The notes under the pieces: generated by a model
Told to the model about the DNA's origin: nothing
The model's database searches: none
What the model saw: the letters and a program-made list of their open reading frames with translations, nothing else
DNA from: an uncultured Mycoplasmatota bacterium
GTDB lineage: Bacteria > Bacillota_I > Bacilli_A > RF39 > UBA660
DNA length: 35,677 nt
NCBI GenBank assembly: GCA_946554325.1
Contig: CAMNSB010000007.1
Span: 1 to 35,677, forward strand
Reading direction: 5' to 3'
Translations under genes and position numbers: made by a program
Shown here: piece after piece, positions 16,360-25,731 of the stretch
Layout: every line of letters begins with the position of its first letter
Position numbering within the stretch: the first letter of the stretch is position 1

Positions 16360-16390
16360 GATATAATTTCTTAACACATAATATTATATC
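16360..16390 (-). promoter_or_regulatory. Inverted repeat with -10 box before the DpnII operon
   Basis: GATATAAT (16360-16367) and ATTATATC (16383-16390) form a perfect 8-bp inverted repeat with a 15-nt spacer. On the minus strand TATAAT sits inside the upstream arm at 16383-16388, and the downstream arm is next to the ribosome site. No good -35 is seen. This is a likely operator. Confidence 0.5.
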
Positions 16391-16396
16391 ATAGAA

Positions 16397-16422
16397 AAAC
16401 AAATCTTGAATAAGATCTGTTT
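16397..16422 (-). terminator. Terminator after the ASCH gene
   Basis: On the minus strand AAACAGATCTT and AAGATTTGTTT pair (one mismatch) around ATTC and are followed by TTCT. This separates the ASCH gene from the DpnII operon. Confidence 0.6.
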
Positions 16423-16434
16423 ATTTAAAAAAAA

Positions 16435-16776
16435 TTACTTTAATTCAACTCTTATACCTAAAACCCCATATTTTTCTTGTCTTTCTTTGGTATAAAATTG
16501 CTCAAGAACATGAATCAATTCATCTTTAGTCATTGATTCATCAGATAAGACCGAAATGTCAAAGTCTTGAAACATATCCTCAAAAGAACTATACCTCAAT
16601 AAACCTACCACTTTTGCCTGAAAAGATTCATTTAATTCTGCCTCTTTCAAAAAAACTATAGTATCTCCAATGTTAATTTGTTGTCTTTTTTTCATCAAAA
16701 AGTCTAATTTCAATTCTTTAGTACCATTAAGTATAAAATGATAATACTCAGGTTGTAATTTCATTTCATGCACCAT
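16435..16776 (-). CDS. ASCH-domain protein
   Basis: This small protein of 113 residues has the ASCH fold pattern: an N-terminal MKLQPEYYHFILNGTKELKL, then NIGDTIVFLK, and a final strand GVLGIRVEL. ASCH domains are PUA-like RNA-binding modules and some have RNase or amidohydrolase activity. GGAAG lies 8 nt before the ATG. It is a single-gene unit ended by the hairpin at 16397-16422. The exact substrate cannot be seen. Confidence 0.8.
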   Translation of the reverse strand: MVHEMKLQPEYYHFILNGTKELKLDFLMKKRQQINIGDTIVFLKEAELNESFQAKVVGLLRYSSFEDMFQDFDISVLSDESMTKDELIHVLEQFYTKERQEKYGVLGIRVELK

Positions 16777-16876
16777 ATTATTTTCTTCCTTTCATTTTTA
16801 CACTTTGCAATATCAAACAATCTATTTTTTGAAGGACAAATCCATAATATATGAAAAAAGAAAATATAATTACTTC

Positions 16877-17479
16877 CTAATTTCCATAATTTGCACGAAT
16901 AACTTTCCCTTGTTCTGTTGACTTTGAAATTTTACTTCGAATACTTATGATAAGAAATAAAGCAATTCCAATCATAATAATACCTGTGATAAGTAAAAAA
17001 TTACTTCCTCCACCCATAACGAATTCTTGAGGATTTTTTGGATTATACGAAACAGTAGCAATAGGTTGAAACTCTTCTTTACTACTAATTAAATTAGGAG
17101 AAGCTTGATAAGTCTTTCCATCAACAACATACTCATATAAAGCACTACAAAGTTCCATCTCCTCTTCTTGCCTACAATCTTTATATTGAACTAATTTTCC
17201 CTCTATCTGTAAATAATCTTTTGTTTTATTATAATCAGATAAAATATGAAACCCACCAATTACGGAAAAAACAAGTCCTAGCAAGATAAGTGGTATAAAC
17301 AAAAATAAAAGAACAATTGTAAATACACGATTAGTAGTCTTACTCCCTAGAAATAAAGAAGAAAAAGTTGCTAAAACTCCAACACGATTCAAAAAATAAT
17401 CATTCTCGAGTGGATGTCCACAAGACCAACATGTATCCCTACTATCATTATTTTCATACCCACAATGTACACACTTCAT
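16877..17479 (-). CDS. Zinc-ribbon membrane protein with DUF3592-like region
   Basis: The 200-residue protein starts with a zinc ribbon (cysteines in CVHCGYEN and CWSCGHPL, residues 3-22). Two membrane segments, around 45-75 and 160-180, enclose an outer domain of the DUF3592 type with YVVDGKTYQASP and YNPKNPQEFV. Its function is unknown. GGAGG lies before the ATG. It follows the gene at 17504-18739 by 24 bp and is probably co-transcribed with it. Confidence 0.75.
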   Translation of the reverse strand: MKCVHCGYENNDSRDTCWSCGHPLENDYFLNRVGVLATFSSLFLGSKTTNRVFTIVLLFLFIPLILLGLVFSVIGGFHILSDYNKTKDYLQIEGKLVQYKDCRQEEEMELCSALYEYVVDGKTYQASPNLISSKEEFQPIATVSYNPKNPQEFVMGGGSNFLLITGIIMIGIALFLIISIRSKISKSTEQGKVIRANYGN

Positions 17480-17503
17480 ATCATTACCTCCTCTTTATGA
17501 GTG

Positions 17504-18739
17504 TTATTTTTGTAAAACATCAAATATATTCTTATGATTATATAAAAGCTCTGAATGTGTCACAATCTTATGATAACCAGAGTTAAAGTTATACATAACA
17601 ATATGATCTCCTGATACAAAAAACAAATCATCCTCTACTAATTTAAACTCCTCTAAAGAAAAATCTTGAAATAACAATACTTTCGTTTTTAAATCATCTT
17701 TCATTGTATAATAAACCCTACCATCTTCTGTTACAAAATAGTATTTATGAATAGACTCTCTAATAAATTTAGGATGATATAACTTTTCAAGTTCATCTAC
17801 TTTTAAATTCATATCAAACATTTTTTTAGAAGAAGAAACAGTATAAATATTTTCCTCTTGAAACTTCCCTTGAGAATATACACTAGCATTTGTATCTTTA
17901 TTTCCTATTTCATTTAACTTTCTAGTCTTTATATTAAAGGTATATTGTTTTTTCTGATCTCTATCTAAAATATAAATATCATCACCAACAACTCCCATAA
18001 AATAACTATCTTTAGAAATATGTACATCTAAATCAACAAAATCTTTACTTTCATTCAAGACATCTACAATATAAAGACGATCATACTCAAAATTTTGATC
18101 TGTATCAGCGGCAACATAATACTTACCAACTAAAATACCAAGAGTATTTTCATAATGATCATCATCTAAAATATCAAGTGATTTAATATGATCTTGCGTA
18201 ACAATATGAAGTCCCCTATAATTCCATAAAGCAAGAGAGTAATTCTTAGGAAAATGCTGATAAACCGTAATTTTGTCATTTTTACTAACTACATCATTAT
18301 AGTCAAGAGTATATCCCTTTTTTTGTAAATTTTCTTCAAAGGAGGAAAGAACAAGTCCCTCCCTTCTCAAATAATCATAACTAACTAGCTCATTATTACG
18401 GCGGCATACAATACCACCTAGCCTATGATTTTTAAAAATTGGTGCCATACAATAAACATCATTTTCTTTATATATTTCCACTTGTTCTAATACTTTCTTT
18501 TTTTTCTTATAATCTTCATTATAATAGAAAACAAACTTATTTTTACTCTTATCTAATACTTCAAAATAATAATAATGTTTCTTTTTTATTTTTTCAAAGT
18601 TTTCTTTTACTGTATAAGTATTACTACCTTGAGAAAGTATATACTGAATCTCATGTTTATTAATAAAAAACATTACAGCAAACTGAAAAATAAAAAGAAT
18701 AAAACCAATAGCTATAACAAATTTAATGATACGTTTCAT
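17504..18739 (-). CDS. Membrane-anchored, beta-rich protein of unknown function
   Basis: I do not recognise this 411-residue protein. It has one N-terminal membrane segment (about 5-23) with no lipobox. The rest should lie outside the cell and consists of repeated short strands (GILVGKYYVAADTD, DDIYILDRDQK, DDLFFVSGDHIVMYN), which suggest a beta-propeller. AGGGTGAT precedes the ATG. It is the first gene of a likely two-gene unit with the zinc-ribbon membrane protein. Confidence 0.75.
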   Translation of the reverse strand: MKRIIKFVIAIGFILFIFQFAVMFFINKHEIQYILSQGSNTYTVKENFEKIKKKHYYYFEVLDKSKNKFVFYYNEDYKKKKKVLEQVEIYKENDVYCMAPIFKNHRLGGIVCRRNNELVSYDYLRREGLVLSSFEENLQKKGYTLDYNDVVSKNDKITVYQHFPKNYSLALWNYRGLHIVTQDHIKSLDILDDDHYENTLGILVGKYYVAADTDQNFEYDRLYIVDVLNESKDFVDLDVHISKDSYFMGVVGDDIYILDRDQKKQYTFNIKTRKLNEIGNKDTNASVYSQGKFQEENIYTVSSSKKMFDMNLKVDELEKLYHPKFIRESIHKYYFVTEDGRVYYTMKDDLKTKVLLFQDFSLEEFKLVEDDLFFVSGDHIVMYNFNSGYHKIVTHSELLYNHKNIFDVLQK

Positions 18740-18783
18740 TCTATCACCCTTTATTTTATTTGTTATTTTTATTATAGCACGTT

Positions 18784-20101
18784 TTACTCTATTCTTCCTA
18801 AAAAACCTAAAATTTCTTGCCAGTTTTTTGACATTTCCTCTATTTTTTTATTCATTTTAAAAAGATGAATCATTTCTTTTTTTATACTCTTTTCTACTCC
18901 TTCTTCACATACTCCTTTTAAAAAGGAAGGGATGATTTTTGTCCCTAAAGAAGCTACTTCTTTTACATCATTTATTGTCCTATTGGTATAAAACTCTATA
19001 ATGTGTGAATGAAGTAACTCTTCTGTTGATGAAAAATTTCCAATAATAGTATTAAGACCAAATAGTGCAACGGTTGCTTTTGCCATTTTATAAAGATACT
19101 CAGGTGGATCAATATTATAGTTAGTATATACATTAATCATATCGATAAAAAACTGAGTTACTGGAATTTGCTTAAATTTTCTACAGCACTTTTCCATATC
19201 ATGTTTTAAAGCTTCTCTATCTACATTCTTTTTTGGACTACCATCAATTAGTAGCTTACATAGATCTTCCATATTGCACAAATAAGCATTTAAAAATAAT
19301 CTTCTAGTAAAATCCCTCGCTAGAAAGTTCAAAGATAAGTCCCATATCTAAAAAGCCTACATTTCCATATTTATCGAGGTAAATATTACCACCGTGAGGG
19401 TCCCCATGAAAAACAACAGGCATTTGATGCAAAAGAGCATAGAAGGAAAGAGAAATATAGTCATTTAAAGCACTTTTAATTTGCATTTTATTTTCCTTTG
19501 TAAAATCTAATTGATTAATTGTCTTGGAAAATATAAATTGCATCACAATGATATTTTTTGTACATAAGTTTTTATATACTCGTGGTACAACAATTCTTCT
19601 GCTATTTTCTATTTTTCCATTTACACTTTTTGCAAACTGATAATATCTCAATATATTTCTTTGTTCCCTCTCAAAATTAGTCTCTTCTAAAATCCAACTT
19701 AAATATAGGTTAAGTGCAGCATCACTTCCTAGATAATTTTGAAATTTTACTAATCTTCCAAAGCGATGAATAAATCTTCTTATTTGTTTAATATCTTTTT
19801 CTATATGTTTTGCCACATCTTTTCTTTTTACTTTGATGGCAACAACTTTCCCATTTTTTAGTACTGCTTTATGAACTTGCAAAATTGATGCAGAACCAAC
19901 AGGCTCTTCATATATTTTTCTAAATTTCTTTTTGACAGGACAACCATATTCTTTTTCTATTATTTTTTCTATTTTTTTATAGGAAATTGGATTACAATTA
20001 TCACAAATAGAGGATAGACATGCTCTATCCTCTTCAGTAAATAAGTTGCCAAAATTTTGCATTGCTAAAATCTGGGCTAATTTAATATAGGTAGTTCCCA
20101 T
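18784..20101 (-). pseudogene. UbiB/AarF (ABC1) family kinase-like gene, split by a +1 frameshift
   Basis: Two overlapping frames together make one ABC1/UbiB protein. The first (20101-19304) has YIKLAQIL in place of the KxGQ motif, GSASILQVHKAVL, the lysine of VAIKVKR, HGDPHGGN and the metal motif LDMGL. It runs into TAG just after LSSEGFY. The second frame, beginning around 19332, carries the rest (TRRLFLNAYLCNMEDL to the stop at 18784). Removing one T from the TTTT run at about 19308-19313 joins them in frame. The first frame also lacks a ribosome site, and its ATG leaves out the usual N-terminal 30-50 residues. Either a decayed gene or a homopolymer sequencing error. Confidence 0.8.
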
Positions 20102-20121
20102 TTGTTTGAAAAAATAATATT

Positions 20122-20571
20122 TTACTGCATATGATTTCCGTATTTCTTTTTTTCTTGAATCATAAAAGAAGTAATCTTAGTTTCAATTTCTGGTAATGCT
20201 TGTTTTGAAATATTAGAAAATGTCACAAATTCTTTTACCGTATCAATATCAACTTTACCCCAGATAATACCACTTCTCACTTTTAAATCGTTAAACAAAT
20301 CTGGCGTAATGGAATCCATAAAATAGCCAATGACAACACGAGCTCGTCCTATTAAAATACGTTGATTCGTTAATGCTACTACAGCAGTTCCTAAAATATT
20401 AAGGGGATGATCATTCTTTTGTGCACAAAATACATAAAGTACCTTCTCATCTGGATTTAAATGTTTCTCAATAACAGAAGAATTCTTCTTCAATCGCCAA
20501 GCAATAGTTTTACTATATTTTCTTTTAAATTCTAATGCCTGTTCATAGACACTTCTATCAAAGCTTTCCAT
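20122..20571 (-). CDS. PH-like domain protein
   Basis: The 149-residue cytoplasmic protein has an N-terminal helical region and then a bacterial PH-like core: EKVLYVFCAQ, the turn ALTNQRILIGRARV, and IDTVKEFVTFSNIS. The strand-turn TNQRI is typical of this fold. AGGTGAT precedes the ATG, 11 bp after the thioredoxin-like gene, and the UbiB-like frame follows within 20 bp, so the three form one unit. Its partner is unknown. Confidence 0.65.
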   Translation of the reverse strand: MESFDRSVYEQALEFKRKYSKTIAWRLKKNSSVIEKHLNPDEKVLYVFCAQKNDHPLNILGTAVVALTNQRILIGRARVVIGYFMDSITPDLFNDLKVRSGIIWGKVDIDTVKEFVTFSNISKQALPEIETKITSFMIQEKKKYGNHMQ

Positions 20572-20582
20572 ATCATCACCTA

Positions 20583-21161
20583 CTAAGAAATAATATCATT
20601 CTTCTTAAAGAATTCAAGTAACGTATTTTTATCTGTTAACCCCTCTGCTTTCGCTACAATTTTATCATCTTTAACAATAATCGTACATGGTGTTCCAAAT
20701 CCCTCTTTAAACATATCATCAGACTGTGTAAAAGTAATAGTATCATCAGAATCCATTGCATCTGTATTTAAATAGTAAATTGGAAATTCATGTTCAAAAG
20801 CAATATTTTTAATAATAGGTCCTTGAATCTCACAATAATGACAAGTTGGTCTAGCAATATAAATAACACTAGCTTCGCTATCTTTCTTTACCTCTAAATA
20901 ACGATCTACGCCAATTTCTTCTAACTCTTTTTGCACATCTTCACTAATAGACTTGCTCTCTTCTTCTGCTTTACTAGCATCACTAGATAAAGTATCACTA
21001 ACTACTTCTGTATTAGTATCTTCCTTTTCTGAAAGTGATGCTTTCTCACCACCAATTTGAGTTGCCATAAAACTAGCTCCAAAAACAATTACTAAAATAA
21101 GAACAATAATAACAATATTTTTTACTTTCTCTATAGAAATATTTCTTTTTTTCTTTTTCAT
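20583..21161 (-). CDS. Membrane-anchored thioredoxin-fold protein
   Basis: The protein has 192 residues from the ATG at 21161, chosen because AAAGGGAG lies just upstream; a longer frame upstream has no ribosome site. A basic N-terminus (KKKKR) and a membrane helix (about 14-35) are followed by a Ser/Glu-rich linker. The thioredoxin domain has the redox pair CHYC (cysteines near 107 and 110) and the cis-proline segment FGTPCTIIV. It should act outside the membrane in disulfide exchange or reduction. Confidence 0.88.
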   Translation of the reverse strand: MKKKKRNISIEKVKNIVIIVLILVIVFGASFMATQIGGEKASLSEKEDTNTEVVSDTLSSDASKAEEESKSISEDVQKELEEIGVDRYLEVKKDSEASVIYIARPTCHYCEIQGPIIKNIAFEHEFPIYYLNTDAMDSDDTITFTQSDDMFKEGFGTPCTIIVKDDKIVAKAEGLTDKNTLLEFFKKNDIIS

Positions 21162-21185
21162 AATATTCTCCCTTTCTACGTGCCT

Positions 21186-21214
21186 ATTATAACATAATAG
21201 TACAAAAAAGTAAA
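21186..21214 (-). promoter_or_regulatory. Promoter of the thioredoxin/PH/UbiB unit
   Basis: On the minus strand TTTACT (21209-21214) and TATAAT (21186-21191) are 17 nt apart, with a TG one base before the -10. They are 25-55 bp upstream of the start at 21161. Confidence 0.65.
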
Positions 21215-21245
21215 TGAAAAGAAAAAGCACTTATCCATAGTACTC

Positions 21246-22118
21246 TTATTTCACAAGTTTTTTATCACGCTTAGTAACTAACTCTGGTAAGAATAAAGAA
21301 ACAGAAGAATCTATTCCATATTCTGAATGAAAACCATCTTTATATTGCTCTGCCACTAAAGAAATAATATCCTGCTTAAAAGGAAGCATTTCATTTAGAC
21401 TTTTTCTAAAATATCTAAAAGATTCCAACCCTCTTTTATGATACATAATCTCCTCTTCTAAAGTAGAATCTAGTAAAATACGATGAGATTCTACTTCTCT
21501 ACCATCCTTCCATAAAGTAGTTTTTCTACATATATTTCCACCACCAATAAATTCATGAGGACTTTCTTTAAACTGAATATCAAAAGTAGTTCTGCCTTTT
21601 TCTTTATCTAATGATTTACCTTTTTCACAAAAACGTAATTGATACTCATAGGTGCAATCAAATACACCTCGTTCTAATGCCACTATTTCCTCTTTATGAA
21701 AACAATAAGTATCTCTTTGAAAATTCAAATACATATGATCAGAATCTAGAGTAAACATCATTTTTTCACGCCAACCATCTTGTACTACAATAGAAGACTT
21801 ATTACCAAATTGAAGAGATACTGCCATTTTCTTATCTTTCTCATTTTTAATATCAAAATGATAGCAAAACTTAGAAAGCTCATCTTGAAGAAAACGAGTA
21901 TCATCATAAAAGATTTTATCATTACTAATTACCATGTGATAACCAAATACAGCAGGTTTCCCATCTTTTTCACGATGTACTTTTCTATATTGAATAAATC
22001 CTACAATTTTTCCTTCTTCATCTAAAATGTTGTAACAATTACTAGAAGAAGGTCCAACTAGTTGAAGTCCTAATAACTGGATAAACTTTTCTTCATGTTC
22101 CATACTTGCTAATTCCAT
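21246..22118 (-). CDS. Hypothetical protein, 290 residues
   Basis: I do not recognise this protein. It is soluble and has no signal peptide or membrane helix. The sequence alternates short strands and charged loops (IVGFIQYRKVHREKDGKP, FDIQFKESPHEF) with a helical end. GGGGAGGA lies 8 nt before the ATG at 22118. The thermonuclease gene ends 29 bp upstream in the same direction. Confidence 0.7.
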   Translation of the reverse strand: MELASMEHEEKFIQLLGLQLVGPSSSNCYNILDEEGKIVGFIQYRKVHREKDGKPAVFGYHMVISNDKIFYDDTRFLQDELSKFCYHFDIKNEKDKKMAVSLQFGNKSSIVVQDGWREKMMFTLDSDHMYLNFQRDTYCFHKEEIVALERGVFDCTYEYQLRFCEKGKSLDKEKGRTTFDIQFKESPHEFIGGGNICRKTTLWKDGREVESHRILLDSTLEEEIMYHKRGLESFRYFRKSLNEMLPFKQDIISLVAEQYKDGFHSEYGIDSSVSLFLPELVTKRDKKLVK

Positions 22119-22147
22119 AAATAATTCCTCCCCACGTTTTCTATCTA

Positions 22148-22702
22148 TTATAGCATCTTCTTTAAAAACTTGTAGATTTTTTTCAAAATACTTTCTGCTT
22201 CCTGATAATTTTTCTTTCTTAGTACTTCATCATCATTCCAAAGTCCACGCTTATTGACTCTAGCCATCTTCTCTTCTAGTTTTAAGATGCTCGTATATTT
22301 ATAGTCTCCATAAAGATACGCCACTTTTGCGTATCCCTTCTCAACAAGTTCAGATTGTAATAACTCTCCATCAACAAATATCCAGGCAAGAACTCGTCCA
22401 TACTTATCTTCCTTTTCACTAGCTGTGTCATACTCAAGTTCTATTTTTTTAGCACCTTTTAATCTCTTACAAGTGTAAAGACTTGCCTCCTTCCCAAATG
22501 GTTCTTCCCCTTTTTTAGGATGCTTTGTCTCAGGAGTATCTACTGCTAAAAACCTCGTTGTATAAACTTTACCCGCTATTTCAAACTTTGCTGTGTCACC
22601 ATCTACACATTTAAAAAGCGTGACCTCCTCTTTCGAAGCGTAAACTGGAAATGGTACTAAAAGAAAAAGGAAAAAGAAGAAAATATAAACGACTCTTTTC
22701 AT
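22148..22702 (-). CDS. nuc: Secreted thermonuclease (staphylococcal nuclease family)
   Basis: This nuclease of about 184 residues starts at the ATG at 22702, which has AGGGTGA upstream; two ATGs further upstream lack a ribosome site. A hydrophobic signal peptide ends near VYAS. The nuclease core keeps the active-site arginine, aspartate and glutamate in TTRFLAVDTPETKHP and the second arginine in DKYGRVLAWI. VEKGYAKVAYLYGDYKY and the KRGLWNDD end also match the family. It should degrade DNA and RNA outside the cell with calcium. Confidence 0.93.
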   Translation of the reverse strand: MKRVVYIFFFFLFLLVPFPVYASKEEVTLFKCVDGDTAKFEIAGKVYTTRFLAVDTPETKHPKKGEEPFGKEASLYTCKRLKGAKKIELEYDTASEKEDKYGRVLAWIFVDGELLQSELVEKGYAKVAYLYGDYKYTSILKLEEKMARVNKRGLWNDDEVLRKKNYQEAESILKKIYKFLKKML

Positions 22703-22809
22703 ATACATCACCCTATATTTCATTATAATGATTTTGTCATAAATTGACTATAAGTAACAGGAAAACTCGACACTAGTTTGACATAGTATTTAGAGAAAGG
22801 ATGTTGGCA

Positions 22810-23739
22810 ATGATAAGAAAAACAGTTGGAATTCCAAGAGCACTACTTTTTTATTACTATAAGGATTTATGGGAAGCATTTTTTGAAAAATTAGATGTAA
22901 GTGTTGTCTACAGTGAAGAGACGAATAAAGAAATAATAGAAAAAGGAGAACAGTTAAGCATCGATGAAGCATGTCTTGCCTTAAAAATTTATCTAGGACA
23001 TATTGATAATTTAAAAGGACGATGTGACTACGTTTTAGTGCCCCGAATGTACTGTGTAAAAAAGTGCGAACAGGTCTGCACAAATTTTAATGCTTTATTT
23101 GATATTGTTCATACTCTCTATCCTGATATCAGTATTTTAAATTACAACGTTGACCTAGAAAGACGAAAAAAAGAGTCCAAAGCTTTTATCCATATGGGAG
23201 AAGAGTTAGGTTTTTCCTACATTGAAAGCTACAATGCTTATCTTTGTGCAAAAGAAATAGAAAGAAAAAGAAAAGAAGAAAGAATAAAAGAACAAGAAAA
23301 AAAGTTCTCATCAAATAAATTAAAGGTGTTAGTAGCATCCCACCCATATAACTTATATGACTCCTATATTAGTGGTGAGGTAATCACTCATCTAAAAAAG
23401 GAGAATATAGAAATTATCTATTCTGATATTATCCAAAGAGAACTAATAGATAGAGAATGCAAAAATATATCAACAGATATTCACTGGACTCATAGTAAAG
23501 AAGTAATGGCAAGTATCAGTCGCTATCAAAAGAAAGTAGATGGAATGATTTTAATTTCCTCTTTTCCTTGCGGACCAGACTCTCTTGCTATTGAGATGAT
23601 TAAAAGAAAAGTAGATATTCCCACTTTGTATCTCGTCTTTGAAAACGAAAATAGTACTGCTGGTATTACGACTCGACTTGAGAGTTTCTTTGATATTTTG
23701 AGGTCAAAAAAGGAGGTGCTATATGAAAGAGGTCATTAG
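22810..23739 (+). CDS. 2-hydroxyacyl-CoA dehydratase-related subunit (DUF2229-like)
   Basis: The 309-residue protein begins IRKTVGIPRALLFYYY, the typical start of the DUF2229 part of giant CoA-dehydratase activases. Conserved cysteines occur in YCVKKCEQVC and SSFPCGPDS, candidates for an iron-sulfur cluster. The ATG at 22810 is preferred because AGAAAGG stands 9 nt upstream; the ATG at 22801 would overlap it. The gene overlaps the next by 17 bp. In many Clostridia this module is fused with the next two, while here it is separate. The physiological substrate is unknown. Confidence 0.8.
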   Translation: MIRKTVGIPRALLFYYYKDLWEAFFEKLDVSVVYSEETNKEIIEKGEQLSIDEACLALKIYLGHIDNLKGRCDYVLVPRMYCVKKCEQVCTNFNALFDIVHTLYPDISILNYNVDLERRKKESKAFIHMGEELGFSYIESYNAYLCAKEIERKRKEERIKEQEKKFSSNKLKVLVASHPYNLYDSYISGEVITHLKKENIEIIYSDIIQRELIDRECKNISTDIHWTHSKEVMASISRYQKKVDGMILISSFPCGPDSLAIEMIKRKVDIPTLYLVFENENSTAGITTRLESFFDILRSKKEVLYERGH

Positions 23740-24790
23740 TTTTCCCCATCTTGGAGACTACTATATTCCTATTCGTAAACTACTTCGCAATTTAACGAAA
23801 ATGGAAGTTATCCCCGCTCCTCCTATTACAAAAAAAACTATTGAACTTGGAAGCAAATATGCACCAGATACTGTCTGTGTTCCATTTAAATATAACTTAG
23901 GAAACTTTATTGAAACACTAGATGAGGGGGCTACCATTTTATTTCAAGCAGGTGGTGGATGTCGGTATCGCTATTATGCAGAAGTACAAGAAAAAATTTT
24001 AAAAGATTTAGGATACAAGTTTCACTTTTTCAAACTAGTAAGTCATGACCGCGTTCGAGTACTAGAAACTTTTCGTCTCTTTAAACAATTAAACCCACAT
24101 CTTAAATTTAGAACTTTTATAAAAGAAGCACTCCATGCTCTATGTTTCATTTATTATATGGATAAAATTGATGAAGTAATTAGAAAAAATATTGGCTTTG
24201 AAAAAGAAAAAAATAGCTTTAAGAATTTAAAAAAAGAAATGTTAAATGAAATGGATAAAACACATTCTACTTTTGCACTTTGGCGTATGTATAAAAAATA
24301 TAAGAAAAAATTCCGTAAATTAAAAGTAGAAAAGCCAAAAAACACGTTAAAAATTGCTGTCATTGGAGAACTATACACTGCAATGGAACCGTTTTCTACT
24401 TACTTTTTAGAAGAGGCTTTAGCGAGTATGAACATTGAGATTAAAAGGTTTACTAACGTCAGTTATCTTTTATGGCAAAAAGCGCTTGTGACAAAATGGT
24501 TATTATTTAAAAGTCGTAAGTATTGTAAATATACACTGGGAGCGGATGGTCTCGATAATGTTTATCGGGTGCTCTATGCAAAACGTCATCATTTCGATGG
24601 TGTAATTCATACAAAACCTTTTGGATGCACTCCAGAAATTGGGGCAATCCCTATTATTCAAAAGGCAGCACAAGATGCATCTCTTCCCATACTTTTCTTC
24701 TCTTTTGATAGTCAAACATCGGAAGAAGGAATAAAAACTAGACTAGAAGCATTCTATGACTTAATTAAAATACGAAAGGAGAAACAATGA
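23723..24790 (+). CDS. 2-hydroxyacyl-CoA dehydratase-like subunit
   Basis: The 355-residue protein begins KEVISFPHLGDYYIPIRKLL and contains APDTVCVPFKYNLGNF, FQAGGGCRYRYYAEVQ and HTKPFGCTPEIGA, each with a conserved cysteine for an iron-sulfur site. These match the dehydratase part of large activases. AGGAGG precedes the start inside the upstream gene. It overlaps the activase gene by four bases (ATGA), so translation is coupled. Confidence 0.82.
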   Translation: MKEVISFPHLGDYYIPIRKLLRNLTKMEVIPAPPITKKTIELGSKYAPDTVCVPFKYNLGNFIETLDEGATILFQAGGGCRYRYYAEVQEKILKDLGYKFHFFKLVSHDRVRVLETFRLFKQLNPHLKFRTFIKEALHALCFIYYMDKIDEVIRKNIGFEKEKNSFKNLKKEMLNEMDKTHSTFALWRMYKKYKKKFRKLKVEKPKNTLKIAVIGELYTAMEPFSTYFLEEALASMNIEIKRFTNVSYLLWQKALVTKWLLFKSRKYCKYTLGADGLDNVYRVLYAKRHHFDGVIHTKPFGCTPEIGAIPIIQKAAQDASLPILFFSFDSQTSEEGIKTRLEAFYDLIKIRKEKQ

Positions 24791-25731
24791 AAAAAGGATA
24801 TTTAGGAGTAGATATTGGTTCGATTTCCACAAAAGGCGTTGTAATCGATGAAGAAAATAATGTTCTTGCTAGTTGTTATTTAATGACGCAAGGAAATCCA
24901 ATTGACGCTGTAAAAAGGCTTTTGAGGGAACTAGAAAAGCAAAGCGATAATATAAAAATTGTGGGAGTTGGGACCACTGGTTCTGCTAGAAAATTAATTG
25001 GTACAATGCTAAATGCCTCTATTGTTAAAAATGAAATTACAGCACATGCGATTGGCACTTTGTCACGTTATCCAGATATTAGAACGATTCTAGAGATTGG
25101 TGGACAGGACTCTAAAATTATTCTAATAGATGATGGAATTGTAGTGGACTATGCAATGAATACTCTTTGTGCTGCTGGGACTGGTTCTTTTTTATCCAGT
25201 CAAGCAAAACGTCTTGATATTCCAGTAGAAGAATTTGGTCCACTCGCTCTAACAAGCAATAATCCTACTCCTATTGCTGCACGTTGTACCGTCTTTGCAG
25301 AAAGTGACCTTGTTCATAAAGCACAGATGGGTCATACCAAAAAAGATATTGTAGCAGGACTTTGTCGGAGTGTTGCACTCAATTATTTAAATAATGTTGG
25401 TAAAGGAAAAAGAATAGTAGAACCGATTATTTTTCAAGGTGGCGTTTCCAAAAATGTAGGAGTAATAAAGGCTTTTGAAGATATTTTAGGATGTTCCATC
25501 AAAACAGATGAAAATGGTCATTTAATGGGAGCAATCGGGGTTGCTATCCTTTCAAAAAAAGAAAAAGAGATAGAATTCAACTTTGAGGTAAGTGAACACG
25601 AATTCACAACAGTTGGAACAAATTGTGGAAAGTGTCCTAATCACTGTGAAATTGTAGTTATCAAAAAGGATAAGAAATTAATTGATGCTTGGGGAAATCG
25701 TTGTGAAAAGGGACAAGTGAAAATTTCTTGA
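24787..25731 (+). CDS. Acyl-CoA dehydratase activase (BcrAD/BadFG, HgdC-like ATPase)
   Basis: This 314-residue ASKHA-fold ATPase has the phosphate loops GVDIGSISTKGVVID (7-21) and LEIGGQDSK (102-110). Cys128 in NTLCAAGTGS and Cys167 in AARCTVFAES are the expected ligands of the [4Fe-4S] cluster shared by the dimer. It should pass electrons to the dehydratase subunits with ATP hydrolysis, in strict anaerobes. An unusual tail carries a second cysteine group (280, 283, 287 and 306), perhaps another metal site. The stop TGA overlaps the -35 of the downstream RNA promoter. Confidence 0.92.
   Translation: MKKGYLGVDIGSISTKGVVIDEENNVLASCYLMTQGNPIDAVKRLLRELEKQSDNIKIVGVGTTGSARKLIGTMLNASIVKNEITAHAIGTLSRYPDIRTILEIGGQDSKIILIDDGIVVDYAMNTLCAAGTGSFLSSQAKRLDIPVEEFGPLALTSNNPTPIAARCTVFAESDLVHKAQMGHTKKDIVAGLCRSVALNYLNNVGKGKRIVEPIIFQGGVSKNVGVIKAFEDILGCSIKTDENGHLMGAIGVAILSKKEKEIEFNFEVSEHEFTTVGTNCGKCPNHCEIVVIKKDKKLIDAWGNRCEKGQVKIS

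Noticed and set aside
19304-19332. Programmed +1 frameshift in the UbiB-like gene
   Set aside because: No slippery-site stimulator is obvious, the family is not known to use one, and the gene also lacks a ribosome site and N-terminus. Decay or a homopolymer error is simpler.
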